Shown: positions 11,297 to 22,939 of the stretch, piece after piece
How positions within the stretch are numbered: position 1 is the first letter of the stretch
Layout of the letters: the number at the start of each line of letters is the position of its first letter
Assembly: GCA_025506515.1 (NCBI GenBank)
Contig: CM046451.1
Location: forward strand, 65,365,635 to 65,429,634
DNA length: 64,000 bases
Direction of reading: 5' to 3'
From: Flaveria trinervia
Lineage: Eukaryota > Streptophyta > Magnoliopsida > Asterales > Asteraceae
Notes under the pieces: model-generated
The model's database searches: none
The model's input: only the letters and a program-made list of their open reading frames with translations
Told to the model about the DNA's origin: nothing
Position numbers and translations under genes: made by a program

Positions 11297-11770
11297 GTTT
11301 TATGGCAAGTCTAAAGTTGACGAGAGAAACAACATTAACATTCTATTCGATGATGGCAATCCAAAGCCTAAAGCGTTTAGAGATTTCATCAGATAGCTAA
11401 AGGAGTCTCCATAATTTATGCTATATTTCATATGCCTACCATCTATGATCTTCGTATTAGAGACTGCTATAGAATTGTTGAGTATGACCTTGGGTCTAAT
11501 CCTTATTGGAAAATGAAATGACATAACCATTACAGTTGAGACCATAGCTAGGGTGTTGAGGCTGGAAAATGATTGTGGAGAAAAAGTTATTTTATCTGAA
11601 GCGTGGAAGCTAATGGAGCATTGGTTATGAAGGACATCCTTTTGGGACAAGAAAAGAAATCAAGAAGACGTTTCTTTCTAAGGAATGAAGATATATTGCC
11701 CATGTCTTTATTATATGTCTGGATCATAGAAGGGAGGATCTAATGGGTTAAACATAGATTAGATCATAAC
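11297..11770 (+). pseudogene. Env-like / plant-transposon-protein relic
   Basis: A broken plus-strand reading (KPKAFRDFIR, then SPIIYAIFHMPTIYDLR, then TVETIARVLRLEND, then LSEAWKLMEHW) spread over two or three frames. The layout recalls the N-terminal half of the env-like protein of R2, where ITPAIIRKILHLND occupies the same place as TVETIARVLRLEND. This is a weak similarity judged by eye. It lies just before the LTR of C and might be the end of yet another element. Confidence 0.35.
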
Positions 11771-11819
11771 CATGATAAGGTTTTGTAGAGTGAAGAAGCC
11801 TAATATTGCCAAAATTATA

Positions 11820-12475
11820 TGTAAGGATTAAATATAAAGGCTGATACAACCCAAACACCCAATGTCTCTCCTGCGTGCATGCATAAGTATACTGAAGTAG
11901 AATGCTTCAGAAGTTTCACACCAGCATCAGAAATATTCTAAGTCTGAAATCATCCGAAGCCAAGACCAAAATCTTCCAAAGCAAAGATGAAGTCTTCTGA
12001 AGCTTCAACGACAAAGTCTTCCGAAGCTTACACTTGAAGACAGATTTCTTTCAAAGACCTTTTCAGACATGCTTTATCTCATGTACTTATCCATAAAGCT
12101 GGACCCCTTTCCACTGCAATTTTGTGAAGTCACCAACTTTCATAAGTTGGTGAAAAGGTCCATGCTTTTAGTAACTATACATTGAGGTCTTGAGTCTGTA
12201 ACTTTCTACTTTATGCACTTTATCCTTTTGTAATATATTACGATGTGAGCTATGGCATCTCATAGACACTAGTCAAAAGGCAATCTGGCTTTTGACTCTA
12301 CATTTGATTTTGTTTATTGTCTAGTCAATTGTATCCAGCTGGCCTTCAAAGTATGGTTGGCTATAGGATGTAGTATCATTTTTAACTTTCTATGTATGCT
12401 TTGTAACATTTTTAATAGAACATAAGAAAGCAATATACCGCAATCTTGAAAACCAACTCCATGTGTGCTTTGCTA
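11820..12475 (+). repeat. Element C 5' LTR, truncated at its 3' end
   Basis: Homologous to the A LTR from TGTAAGGATTAAAT (an alternative start is TGTAGAGT at 11784) to about 12475, including the CTTCCGAAG palindromes at 11925-12030. The last part of the LTR, the primer site and the gag start are missing: the sequence passes from LTR into mid-gag near 12475. Confidence 0.7.
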
Positions 12476-13209
12476 TCTTGTCGAGTCCCAGAGACACCAA
12501 GGGAGAACTATACTGAAGGAAGCCCATTCCAAGAGAGAAGTTCTTCTCAAGCCTTTGTGTCTTCTAAAGAAAGTAGTGGTAGCTTTCTATTCACCCTTGA
12601 AGACCTGGATTTCATCCATCCAGATGATCTATAGTATATGGAGATATTCCAGCAAATGGCTCTTCTCACTCACAGAGCCAAGAAGTTCTATAAGTGCACA
12701 TGAAGAAAGTTTCCCAGCAATACAACTAGTGGAAAGTTTGGGTTGGACAAAGCTAAGTCAATTGTTAAAACTGTAACTTGATGGGCCACTTTTACAAGGA
12801 GTGCATGGCACCAAGACCAAATGGTGCCAAGAATAGTCCAGACCAAACTACACTGATAAAGCTACCCAGAATGACAAGGCAAAGTAGCAAGCTGTAGTTG
12901 CTGTTGAATAAGGAGGCTTTGACTAGAGCTTTTAGGTGGAAGATGCTTTTCTAAACCAGCACTGATGGCAAATCATGATGAAGCCAAGGTAGTGGAACAT
13001 ATCTGTACCCGTGAATGTATTGTTAAAGTAAACAGACACAGGTTATACAACTTAGAAATGAGATATGATCTTGAGTCCTTAAACATCTTAAAAGCTTATT
13101 TTACAAAGAATGAAAGTGATTATAAACTAAAGATAGAAGATTTAGTGAAAACCATTTCAGTTCTAAAAGATGAGCACACCAGTTATAGGACTTAGATCAA
13201 GGAGATCAT
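12476..13209 (+). pseudogene. Element C gag, first part
   Basis: Frames 12446-12634 and 12640-12780 read FTLEDLDFIHPDDL and then EIFQQMALLTHRAKKFYK, the block that precedes the zinc knuckle in Sirevirus gag. A degenerate knuckle follows near 12780-12815. Frame 12965-13195 is helical and Glu/Lys-rich (NILKAYFTKNESDYKLKIED), the coiled-coil linker. The element is then interrupted at 13209 by B; the linker resumes in frame at 21252. Confidence 0.75.
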
Positions 13210-14114
13210 TGTTGGATTCTTTATACCCAAGACATATAGAACATTGATGTGGTTAGTACGTTATGATCCAAGTCGGGTCAGACTCAATAACAAGCTTAGC
13301 AAACGCCAATATAAATATTTATTTAATGATATGATCATGCAATTAAATAATTACACCAATTTAGAAAATGGTTTTTCTAAATAAGTTGCTTATGAGATGG
13401 AACAACTTATTAGGATATTTTGTCCATGAGTATTATTTGTAACGTTATTTGATTTGGTCAAATAACATCAAATAATAAGAGAGTGAAAGAGTTATATAAT
13501 TAATAGGTTAATTACATAACTCAAAAAGTAACTTGTAAACCTTATGTTTTATAAAAGTTTTAGGGGGAAACCCTATTCAAAAGGGCCATTTCGGCCACCC
13601 CCTTTATGGGGTTTTGGGTTTCTTTTGTCTTGATACAACACACTCTTGAATTTTCCCACACTCCACCTCTTACTCTTTCTCTCACATGCAAGAACCACAA
13701 GGCAAAAATTCTCTCTAATCTTGAAGATAATATCGGCTAAAGAGAGGGTTTTGAGCAGCCTTCTTGGTTTGTTTTGGGTGTTCAAATCCTAGAAAAAGGG
13801 TCTTTGCTTGATGCTTGTGGGTATGGATGCTTGAGGACACCTCTCCTTGGTGTTTTGGTCGTTCAAGAACCTCATTTTCTTCCTCCTATCACATGTTTTT
13901 CAGTAGCTCTTCAAAGGTAGCTTATGGTAATGTTTGGTTGTTATTTCTTCTTGATAGCTAGTCCATTCACATATTTGATCCTTATATTCTTGGTTTGTTG
14001 TTGACAAATAATATGCTTAAATTTTAGATTGTATACATTATTTTGCTTTGTTTCTGCTGTGTTTTCATGTTTAAATAGTTAAACAACTATGTTAATGGTC
14101 TAACAAAGCCAACA
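13210..14114 (+). repeat. Element B 5' LTR
   Basis: TGTTGGATTC to AGCCAACA, 905 bases, with an aligned partner at 20328-21246. TATAAAA at 13550-13556 is the likely promoter. The minus-strand ORF at 13573-13785 is a shadow. Confidence 0.92.
13550..13556 (+). promoter_or_regulatory. B LTR TATA box
   Basis: TATAAAA precedes a GGG..GGAAACCCT region corresponding to the inverted repeat seen downstream of the TATA in E and F; in B the pairing is poor. Confidence 0.6.
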
Positions 14115-14115
14115 T

Positions 14116-14131
14116 TGGCATCTAGAGCAGG
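14116..14131 (+). other. B primer binding site
   Basis: TGGCATCTAGAGCAGG follows the LTR end by one base. It is a diverged initiator-Met-type site (compare TGGTATCAGAGC); E has TGGCATCTAGAGCCGG at the same place. Confidence 0.75.
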
Positions 14132-15577
14132 ATATGTGGATGGCTAGCTTCTATTGTCCTTGTAAAATTGCTTTTATAGGGTTTTAACAACCTAATAGGG
14201 GCTGTTTTGTGGTGATATAATGAATCCCCAATCTTACAAGGTTATATCTTACATGCTTGTGATAAACCTTGGAAGAAAGGTGTATATGGTTGATTATTGT
14301 GTTTGGACGAAAACCCAAGATTTGAGGTTTATGTTGGGCAAAAAGTTAGGGTTAAATGGGGATTTATATTGGTTCTTTGATGTTGTATATTCTCTTTCAT
14401 ATTAGTGCATAAACTAGCCTTGAGTTTGTGTTGATTTGGTTTTGGATGAATGATTTGTTTTGGTTGATTTCATTCATTATGGGTTGTAATATTTATTCTT
14501 TTGTGCTTGTATATTGTTGTAATTTATTTATTCATTCAATGGTGATGTAATAAATAGATTAGGTGTATTTTCTTTAGTTAGAAAAATTTTTTTACGATAT
14601 AAATTTTGTCAAATAAGATGCACAAGTTGGAAGCACAAAAGGAAGGAACAAAGAGAAGGACTTGAAGCATTTGGATGCAATTTAAAGTGGGGGTCTTTGG
14701 AGATCCTATCTTTGTGTTGTAACGAACCCTTAGAAAAGACCTTATGACGACACTTGTGATGGCAAACAAGTTTGGTCACCTAAGTGGCTATGGTTATGCA
14801 CATGTGGTTGTTTTGTTTATGCATGTTTGATTATCCCTTATATGTTGATTGTTTGATATGTGGATATGCTTAACAATCTTAATAAATAATCATAACAAGT
14901 TGACTTTTCATGGTTCTTAATTATTAATATGTTAATACAATTTATTAAAAGGATTAATGGTTTCAAAATAAACAAGGTTTTAAGAAAAAGAACCGTAGGG
15001 TACCATGTATTTGAAAGCATGCGAATACAAGATACATAGAGTTTTCCTAACTAGAATTGATGAAAACAAAAATCCCTTTGGAAAAAAGTTAAACAACATC
15101 CTTTACATGACAGTCGAATCACTTGAATACTATTTGTGGGATAAAGGTCACCTAACCACTTCTTGGGAACTTGTGTGTTTGAGGTGGGTTTAACATATTT
15201 GTGGGATAAAGGTAACCTAAGCACTTGTATGTGTAAACTCACACGTGTGTGTAAGTAGGACGACTTGAATTGGAAACCATGTGCATAGGGTCACCGAAGC
15301 ATGGCGTACAATGGTGTTGATGGGATTTTACATGCCAACTAAACGTAAGATGTTAAACCATCCCATAAAGCTAGAAGTTGCAATAGGTTGCAATTGTCCA
15401 ATGTTGACTACCTTGTTAATTTAAATAATGGGATAAAGGTCACCTAACTATCATTTAAATGTAACGTTGGATTCTTTGATTTTAATTATTAATTGTCTAT
15501 GTGACATGTAAAGGGTATTAATGATTAAAATGAATTTTTTCAGAAATACTAATATGACCTTTGTAAATTTTGTAGAA
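14132..15577 (+). other. B leader, with three-copy GGGATAAAGGTCACCTAACC motif
   Basis: About 1.4 kb of untranslated leader, unusually long. It holds three copies of a 20-base motif at 15138-15157, 15203-15222 and 15430-15449. The spacing (65 and 227 bases) matches the leaders of E and F. A small ORF at 14759-14830 begins MANKFGHLSGYGYA. No domain is recognisable in the other short ORFs. Confidence 0.75.
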
Positions 15578-16460
15578 ATGGCCGCAAACAACAATGCTAC
15601 CACCCCGACCGGCCATACACTATCACTGAGAACAATCTTAGGGAGGGATCGTCTTAACCATAATAACATTATGGACTTGTTTTGAAACTTGAGAATTGTT
15701 CTCAAGCAATAAAAAAGGCCTTTGTCCTTGACGATCCCATTCCTAACCATCCCGACCACGAGGATGTTGAGGCCTATAATGATTGGCTTCAATACACTGA
15801 GGATTTCATGAAGGTTTCCTACCTTATGTTGGGAACTATGATTCCCAAATCCAAAAGGACTTGGAGCATCATGGGGCATATGACATGATTACCCAATTGA
15901 AAGAAATGTTCCTTCAACAAGCTAGGGTAGAGCGTTTCAAAACGATTCGAGCGCTTCATGCGTGTCACATGGAAGAAACCCAATTGGTATCATCTTATGT
16001 TCTTAAGATGAAAAGCCACGTTGATCGCCTTGAGAGGCTTAACTATCCTGTCTCAAAGGAATTGGCCACGGATTTGATCATTAATGGCCTAACCAAAAAT
16101 TTTGAGACGTTCATAATGAATTATAATATGAACGGGTGGGACAAGAGCATTGGTGAGCTTCACGCAATACTCAAAACAGCTGAGGCAGGGATGGGTAGAA
16201 AGGTTCTATTTGTCCTCTCGATCAATGAGGGAGGCAATAAGAAAAGGCCATTCCCCAATACCAAGGCAAATGTTGCCAAAGGAAAAGGGTACATCAAAGG
16301 CAAAGGGAAAGGGAAGGCTAAAGCAGAACCTCCAAAGCCTAAGCTTAAGAAGCCTAAGGTAACGGAGAACGATCCAGGATTTGGGTGTGGTGAGATAGGA
16401 CATTGGAAAAGGAATTGTCCAACCTATCTCAAAGAGTTAAGAAACAAGAGGGATTCTGGG
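15578..16460 (+). pseudogene. Element B gag
   Basis: ATG at 15578 (MAANNNATTPTGHTLSLRTI), then frames 15682-15888 and 15861-16586. The second carries the capsid part (QARVERFKTIRALHACHMEE, MKSHVDRLERLNYPVSKEL, NYNMNGWDKS), a Lys/Gly-rich segment (GKGYIKGKGKGKAKAE) and the zinc knuckle at 16377-16418. The knuckle reads GFGCGEIGHWKRNC, so the first cysteine of CCHC is replaced by glycine. Stops at about 15682 and a frameshift near 15870 break the frame. Confidence 0.88.
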
Positions 16461-16489
16461 CAAACCTCAGGTACAACTTTCATGATTCA

Positions 16490-17760
16490 CATTGGTTTAA
16501 ACGTTTTTTTCTTAAAACACATGGGTATTGGATACTGGATGTGGAACACATATTTGCAATTTGTTGCAGGGGTTCAAAAGAAATAAGCACTTCAAGAAGG
16601 GAGACACAAGTCTCTACATGGGCAACGGAACAAAAGTTGATGTCGAAGCCCAACGAGACTATATTTTGAAACTTTCAAATGGTTCGGAAGTTGTTCTTAA
16701 GAACATTTTGTATGCCCCTAGTTTGACTTGGAACATAATTTCTGTTTCCATTTTAAAACAATGTGGTTATGATTTAAAGTTTGTAAACAATGGAATTTAT
16801 GTTTGTATGGATGATGTATTTTCTTTCAAGGCTATGCCTTTTAATGGTATTTATGAATTGGTTCATGATGATTCATCCTATAATAACTCATTATACCAAT
16901 CAAGCACCAAGAAACTTAAAATGGGTTTAAGTGATTCATATCTTTGACATTGTCTTCTTGGTCACATAAACAAGAATCGGATATGAACACTACAAACGAA
17001 TGGTCTTTTATAAATAATAAAAGTGATTCATTTGATAAGTGTGAACTTGTTTACAAGGTAAGATGACCAAGTCGCCCTTTAGTGGTACTAACGAGAGGGC
17101 AAAAGACTTATTGAGAATCATACATTCGGATCTATGTGGTCCTTTTAAGTCAATGACTAGAAATGGTGAAAGATACTTCATTACCTTTACCGACGATTAT
17201 AGTCGCTATGGTTATGTGTACTTGATGGCAATAAACATGAAGCTTTTGAAATATTCAAAATCTTTAAGAATGAAGTAGAAAATCAACTCAATAAAACTAT
17301 CAAAGTTCTTCGTTCAGATAGAGGAGGTGAATACCTAAGTGAGGCTTTTTAGGATCATCTAAGAAGTTGTGGGATCGTTTCACAACTTACTCCACATGCA
17401 ATACGGCAACATAATGGTGTGTCCGAAAGGAGAAACTGAACCCTATTGGATATGGTACGATCTATGATGGCTATAAGCTCACTACCTCTATCATTTTGGG
17501 GATTCGCATTGCTCTCCGCGGCACGTATTTTGAATATGGCCCCGACCAAGAAAGTAGATACGACACCTTTTGAAAAATGGCATGGAAGAGTTCCATCGCT
17601 ATCATATTTAAAAGTATGGGGTTGTGAAGCTTATGTCAAGCTTAACCCCCAAAACAAGTTGGAAAGTCAATCCACTAAGTGTATGTTTTTTGGATATCCC
17701 AAAGACTGTATAGGATACTACTTCTTTGATCCAACAGAGCAAAAAGTATTTATTGCTTGA
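16490..17760 (+). pseudogene. Element B protease and integrase
   Basis: The protease region begins LDTGCGTHIC, with D-T-G at 16531-16539. Frame 16528-16947 runs through YAPSLTWNIISVS to the GAG-pre-integrase part. The integrase core is split over 17063-17278 (IHSDLCGPF, FTDDYSRYGYVYL) and 17446-17760 (DMVRSMMA, LSFWGFAL, WGCEAYVK); the second acidic motif reads LRSDRGGEYLS near 17310. Stops at 16946, 17276 and 17345 interrupt it. Confidence 0.85.
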
Positions 17761-17772
17761 AAGGCAGAGTTC

Positions 17773-18830
17773 TTGGAAGCTAAGTTCCTTATGGAAGGAA
17801 TAACGTATAGAACAGTGGAATTTGATGAGGATCAAGATCCACAAGCCGATACACGTTTGGTTGACATTAGTAATCAACAAGAGGTTGTTGATAATAATCA
17901 AGAGGTTCATCAATACACACAAAGCATTCACAGATCTGGTAGAGTTAGCATTCCACCTGAAAGATATGGGTTTTTCATGAATGGATGCTATATGGTTGAG
18001 TCAGATGAGCCAACTATATACCATGATGTAATGTCCAATTCAGATTGTGACAAATGGCTGGAAGCCATGAACGTGGAGATGTAATCCAGGTATGACAACC
18101 AAGTTTGGGAATTGGTTGAACCTCCACTTAACTCCAAACTGGTTGGATGCAAGTGGGTTTTGAAGAAGAAAACATATATGCATGGAAACTTCGATACTTA
18201 CAAAGAAAGACTTGTAGCAAAAGGTTTCACTCCAACTCAAGGGGTTGATTATGATAAAACCTTCTTGCTTGTGGCAATGCTAAAGTAAATTAGGATATTA
18301 TTAGCCATAACTGCATATTATGACTTAGAGATTTGGCAAATGGATGTCAAAACCGCTTTTCTTAATGGACATCTCGAAGAGACTGTCCATATGGTTCATC
18401 CTGATGGTTTTGTTGATCCACAACATCTTAATAAAGTATGCAAGTCAAAGAGATCACTCTATGGATTGAAACAAGCATTGAGGAGTTGGAATCAATGTTT
18501 TGATGAAGGGATCAAGAAATTTGGTTTCATCAAGAACGCTGACGAGGCTTGTGTATATAAGAAGGCTAGTGGGAGCATAATTACATTCTTAGTATGATAT
18601 TCCAACAAGGAAGGTGTTAAAACCTGGCTTGGAAGTTGTTTTTCATAAAAGATCTTGGTGAAACCACCTATATTTTGGGAATAAAGATCTATAGGGATAG
18701 ATCGAGGTGGTTGATAAGTCTAAACCAAAGTACATATATTGATAAAATCTTGAAAAGGTTCAAGATGGAAAACTCTAAGAAAGGTATGGTACCTATTCAA
18801 AGAGGAACAATATTGAGTACATCTTAATGT
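17773..18830 (+). pseudogene. Element B reverse transcriptase, YVDD box deleted
   Basis: Frames 17773-18084, 18340-18597 and 18636-18827 read the RT: CDKWLEAMNVEM, MDVKTAFLNGHLEE, SLYGLKQALRSWNQ, CVYKKASG, then ILGIKIYRDRSRW. Where E and F read LYVDDILLF the sequence jumps at about 18595 from ITFLV to a segment that aligns beyond the box, so the catalytic YVDD is missing. Confidence 0.85.
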
Positions 18831-18849
18831 TGAAGCTCAAAGGATGAGA

Positions 18850-19560
18850 AAGATCAAATGAAGGACATCCCATATGCGTCTGCTATAGGATCCATCATGT
18901 ATGTAATGATATGCACTAGACTGGACGTGTCATGCGCGATAAGCATGCCAAGCAGATATCAGTAGAATCCATGTAAAAACCATTAGATGGTTGTTATAAG
19001 TATATTGAAATACCTTAGGAGCACTAAGAATATGTTTCTAATATACAGGTCTGGTGAAGAGGAACTTGGTGTAAAGGGTTACACGGATGCGAGCTTCTAA
19101 ACTGATCGAGATGATTCTCGATCACAATCGGGGTATGTCTTTATTCTGAATGGAGGAGCAGTGTTGTGGAAGTGTTCAAAACAAGACATAGTAGCATTGT
19201 CCACTACAGAATCCGAATATATAGCCACCTCATTAGCAGCTCAGGAAGCTGCATGGATAAAGAAATTTATCGCCGATCTAGGGGTGGTCCTACTATTCAA
19301 CACCCCTTAGAAATCTTTAGTGATAACGAGGGTGTGATTGCACAAATCAAGGAACCCCGTGCACATCAAAAGACTAGAACACATTGAGCGGAGATTCAAC
19401 TACATAAGGGATGAAGTTGAAAAAGGAAAGATATGTATTTGTAAAGTTCACAATGATCAAAACATTGCGGATCCACTCACGAAGCTCCTTGAAAGGGCAA
19501 AGCATGAAAGTCATACTTGTGCCTTAGGACTTTGATTTTATAGTGATTGGAATTGATCTG
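18850..19560 (+). pseudogene. Element B RNase H
   Basis: A degenerate RNase H region in several frames: GYTDASF-type sequence near 19080, a WSRSGYVFILNGGAV-like part near 19120, TESEYIA near 19205, and the end (YIRDEVEKGKICICKVHND, DPLTKLLERAKHESH) in frame 19338-19535. Stops and frameshifts are frequent. Confidence 0.8.
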
Positions 19561-20327
19561 TTTAGTATTTAAAAGTTTGGAAAAATGTAATATTTAACTG
19601 TTTATATATTTGTAATATTTTGAATTATGTTCATTTTAGCACCTATAAATCCATGAATATGTTTATTATTCTAAATATCCACAGTCGGTCATGTTTGTGG
19701 GAACAAATATGAATGTAAGACTATTATGAACATAGATTGGTGGATATTCATAAGGAATGAATATAGAGCAATTGGTTGCTGCCAAAGTTCATAGATATTT
19801 GTGGGATACAAATATTGGACTGACTCGCATCTCAAAATTTACTACATGGAATCTTCTAGATTGATCATAAATAAATTTGAGTAAAGGCGAATAACATTTG
19901 GAATCCTCCAACCTAAGATACATATTGGGTTTTGATATTCACCAAATGTTATACCTTGAGCTACTTCTTCACTGCTCTGAAATAATGGACAGTACATAAG
20001 GCTATGTTTAGGTGTGACACGAGGTGATTATGAGAAACGCATGTAGTCAAGATGAAATTTGTTCCTATTATTCGTTGAGGGCAGGATGTCTAAGTCCTGA
20101 TTAAATTAAATCAACAAGGAATGATCATTCTGTATCCTTGGATTTAACATGACATCTGTAACAAAAAGATAAATGATTGATTCACCAAAATCATTTCAAG
20201 TTGGATACTTGAAGGGGATGATGTTATTGAATGGCTTTTAATCAATGGTATTAAGGGTAGTAAACCATTGTTAGGCGGTATTTACTACTTGCATCAATCT
20301 TCTATGAATCTTGTGCAAGTGGGAGAT
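19561..20327 (+). other. B 3' untranslated region and polypurine tract
   Basis: Non-coding, conserved with E (52550-54032) and, inverted, with F (58354-59070). It ends in AAGTGGGAGATT (20318-20329), the polypurine tract next to the LTR. Confidence 0.8.
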
Positions 20328-21246
20328 TTTTGGATTCTTTATGCCCAAGACACATAGAACATTGATGTGGTTAGTACGTTATGATCCAAGTTGGGTCATA
20401 CCCAATAACAAGCTTAGCAAACACCAATATAAATGTTTAATTGATGATATGATCATGCAATTAAATAATTACACCAATTTATAAAATGGGTTTTCTAAAT
20501 AAATTTCATATGAGATGGAACAACTTATTAGGATATTTTGTCCATGAGTATTATTTGTAATGTTATTTGATTTGGTCAAATAACATCAAATAATAAGAGA
20601 GGGTAAGATTTATATAATTAATAGGTTAATTACGTAACTCAAAAATTAACTTGTAAACCTTTTGTTTTATAAAAGTTTTTGGGGGGGAAACCTCATTCAA
20701 AAGGGCCATTTCGGCCGCTCCTTTTATGGGATTTCGGGTTTCTTTTGTCTTGACACAAGACACTCTTGAATTGTCCCACACGCCACCTCTCTCACTCTCT
20801 CTCTCTCTCTCACATGCAAGAACCACAAGGAAAAAATTCTCTCTATTCTTGAAGATAATCTTGGCTGAAAAGAGGGTTTTCAGCAACCTTCTTGGTTCAT
20901 TTTGGGTGTTCAAATCCTAGCAAAAGGTCTTTGCTTGATTCTTGTGGGTATGGATGCTTGAGGACACCTCTCCTTGGTCTTTTGGTCATTCAAGAACCTT
21001 ATTTTCTTCCTCCTATCACATGTTTTTTAGCAGCTCTTCAAAGGTAGCATTATGGGTAATGTTTAGTTGTTATTTCTTCATGATAGCTAGTCCATTCACA
21101 ATTTGATCCGTATGTTCTTGGGTTTGTTGTTGACAAATAATATGGTTAAATTTCAGATTATGTAACATATTGTTTAGCTTTGTTTCCGTTGCATTTTCAT
21201 GTTTAAATGGTTAAACAACTATTTTAATGGTCCAACAAACCCAAAA
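20328..21246 (+). repeat. Element B 3' LTR
   Basis: 919 bases, partner of 13210-14114. The first bases read TTTTGGATTC instead of TGTTGGATTC and the end reads CCCAAAA instead of CCAACA, so both terminal dinucleotides have mutated. A CT microsatellite lies at 20788-20812. Confidence 0.9.
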
Positions 21247-21251
21247 CTCAT

Positions 21252-22470
21252 AACCAAGCTTACTGGGTGCAAGCCTGAGCTTGTGATCAGCAAAGCCACG
21301 GCAGAAAAGTTTGTTCTTGAAGAAGAGACCTTCAAGAACATGATATTCTCATCCCTGCACAACAAGGTGTGTTATCAAAACAAGCAGGTACTGAGATCTA
21401 ATGAGATAGCTCCTCCGTACATAATCTTGTGTGTAAGATCACCTAGGTGTGGAACTTGTGACGATGAGCTTCCTCTCATAGACCCTTTGAGTGAAGAGGA
21501 TGAAGAAGTTATAGTGAAGAATTTTTCTAAGAAGAGTGAATAAGAGGAATCTAAGAAGGGTCACTATCCTTCTGAGGAGAAAAGAAAGACAATGATGACC
21601 AAGTCTATGAGGAAGAACATGATCTGAAAGAGCAAAAGAAAAGCTAGGAAGGCTCAAGAGATCAAGGCCAGTTTTGATTCTAGGCAGAAACAAGTTTTTA
21701 TCTCTGAAAGATTTGAAGTGGTGAAGACTGAAGACATCAACCTAAACTCTTCTACTAAGAGTTCTGGTTCATGTTCAGATCAACTTAGCACCAGAAGAAG
21801 GCTGATCTGTTGTGTGCCACTGCTACACAGCCTAGACCATCCAACTTCAAGACAGCTCTCAGCCCAAAAAGGCTGTCTTAGCATCTGCAAAGATGAAGGT
21901 GGAGAAGGGATGTGATCAAAGTCATCCTTGTTCTCAGAAGAAGCCTCTTTAGAAGAAAAAGGTGGAATATGTTATGTGTGAAAGAACCTCTCATCTTGAT
22001 AAGAATTGTCCATACAATCCAAGTGGTACTCTCCATATGACCAGGAAAGAGACTTCCAAGAGCTCCAAGAAAAATTCAGCTTTGAAAGGAAAATCTGTTT
22101 CCTTTGGAAGCTCCAAAACAAAGAAGAAGGCTAGTGGAAAATTGCATTCGAAAAAAAATTTCATCTCAGAAGAAGGAATACTTCCGAAGCACTAAAGTCT
22201 GCTACAGTGTTTGCAGAATCTTCTGAAGGTCTTGTCATCAAAACTTCTAAACTCTCAAAAGCTTCCGAAGTGTTGAAGGTCAAGTCCAAACTTCCAAAGG
22301 TGGTGTGCAAGTCGAAGAAAGACCAAGTGACTGAATGTTCCTCATCAACAACATCACAAGATCTTTAAAACACAACTACAGGATCTATTATTATTGCATT
22401 ACCTTCTACTTCTTTTAGTGAGCCGAAGACCAATAAGGCTTGGGTTTCCAAATGTAACTAATCATTTTCT
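21252..22470 (+). pseudogene. Element C gag-protease linker with second knuckle
   Basis: Coding sequence resumes after B with TKLTGCKPELVISKATAEK (frame 21199-21543), then Glu/Lys-rich segments and frames 21718-21915 and 21962-22195. Near 21965-22010 it reads EYVMCERTSHLDKNC, a CCHC knuckle with the first Cys changed to Tyr. It corresponds in place to the second knuckle of D and R2. The CTTCCGAAG palindrome of the C LTR recurs twice (about 22187 and 22263). The end (KAWVSKCN) precedes the protease. Confidence 0.7.
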
Positions 22471-22496
22471 TTATGCGGAAACAACTCAAGACAAAC

Positions 22497-22935
22497 AAGA
22501 GTGTCTCGATCATTGATAGTGGATGTTCCAAGCACATGACAAGCAATAGGTCACTACTCTAGAACTTTGAAAGGATTGATGGAGAGCCAGTTGCTTTTGG
22601 GGAGATGAGGGTGGTTACATTTCTAGAAGGGGCAAGGTCACAAATGGTAAACTAAGCATTGAAAAGGTAAACCTTGTCAATGAGCTTGGGTACAATATTC
22701 TTAGTGTATCCTATTTTGTGATAAGAGTCATAAAATACTCTTTACTAAGCATCAGTGCATTGTTCTCAAGCCCGGGGTGGTCATTCCTCATCAGCATATC
22801 CTGCTTAGAGCCCCCGACAAAAGGAACATGTACAAGATGGACTTGTAAGAGACATCTCCCTCTAGAGAAGTTTCATGCTTTCTATCTAAAGCAAATAGTG
22901 ATGATTCTTTCCTATGGCACAAAATAATATGCTAT
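22497..22935 (+). pseudogene. Element C protease and GAG-pre-integrase start
   Basis: IIDSGCSKHMTSNRS with the D-S-G triad at 22515-22523, followed by KVTNGKLSIEKVNLV and SYFCDKS-like sequence in shifting frames and a degenerate LWH..NFKNMNKL segment at about 22912-22965. Several one-base losses break it. Confidence 0.75.
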
Positions 22936-22939
22936 GTAA

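Larger units (their letters stand above)
13210..21246 (+). mobile_element. Ty1/copia element B, complete but decayed, inserted in C
   Basis: An 8.0-kb element with two LTRs (13210-14114 and 20328-21246), a primer site at 14116, a leader, gag, protease, integrase, RT and RNase H, and a polypurine tract near 20319. Flanking 5-mers ATCAT (13205-13209) and CTCAT (21247-21251) differ by one base and fit a target duplication. Skipping B, the reading frame of C continues across the site. It belongs to the same family as E and F. Many stops and a lost YVDD box make it inactive. Confidence 0.92.

Noticed and set aside
13573..13785. Minus-strand ORF in the B LTR, twin at 20626-20913
   Set aside because: Lies across the LTR promoter and R region in antisense; no coding evidence.
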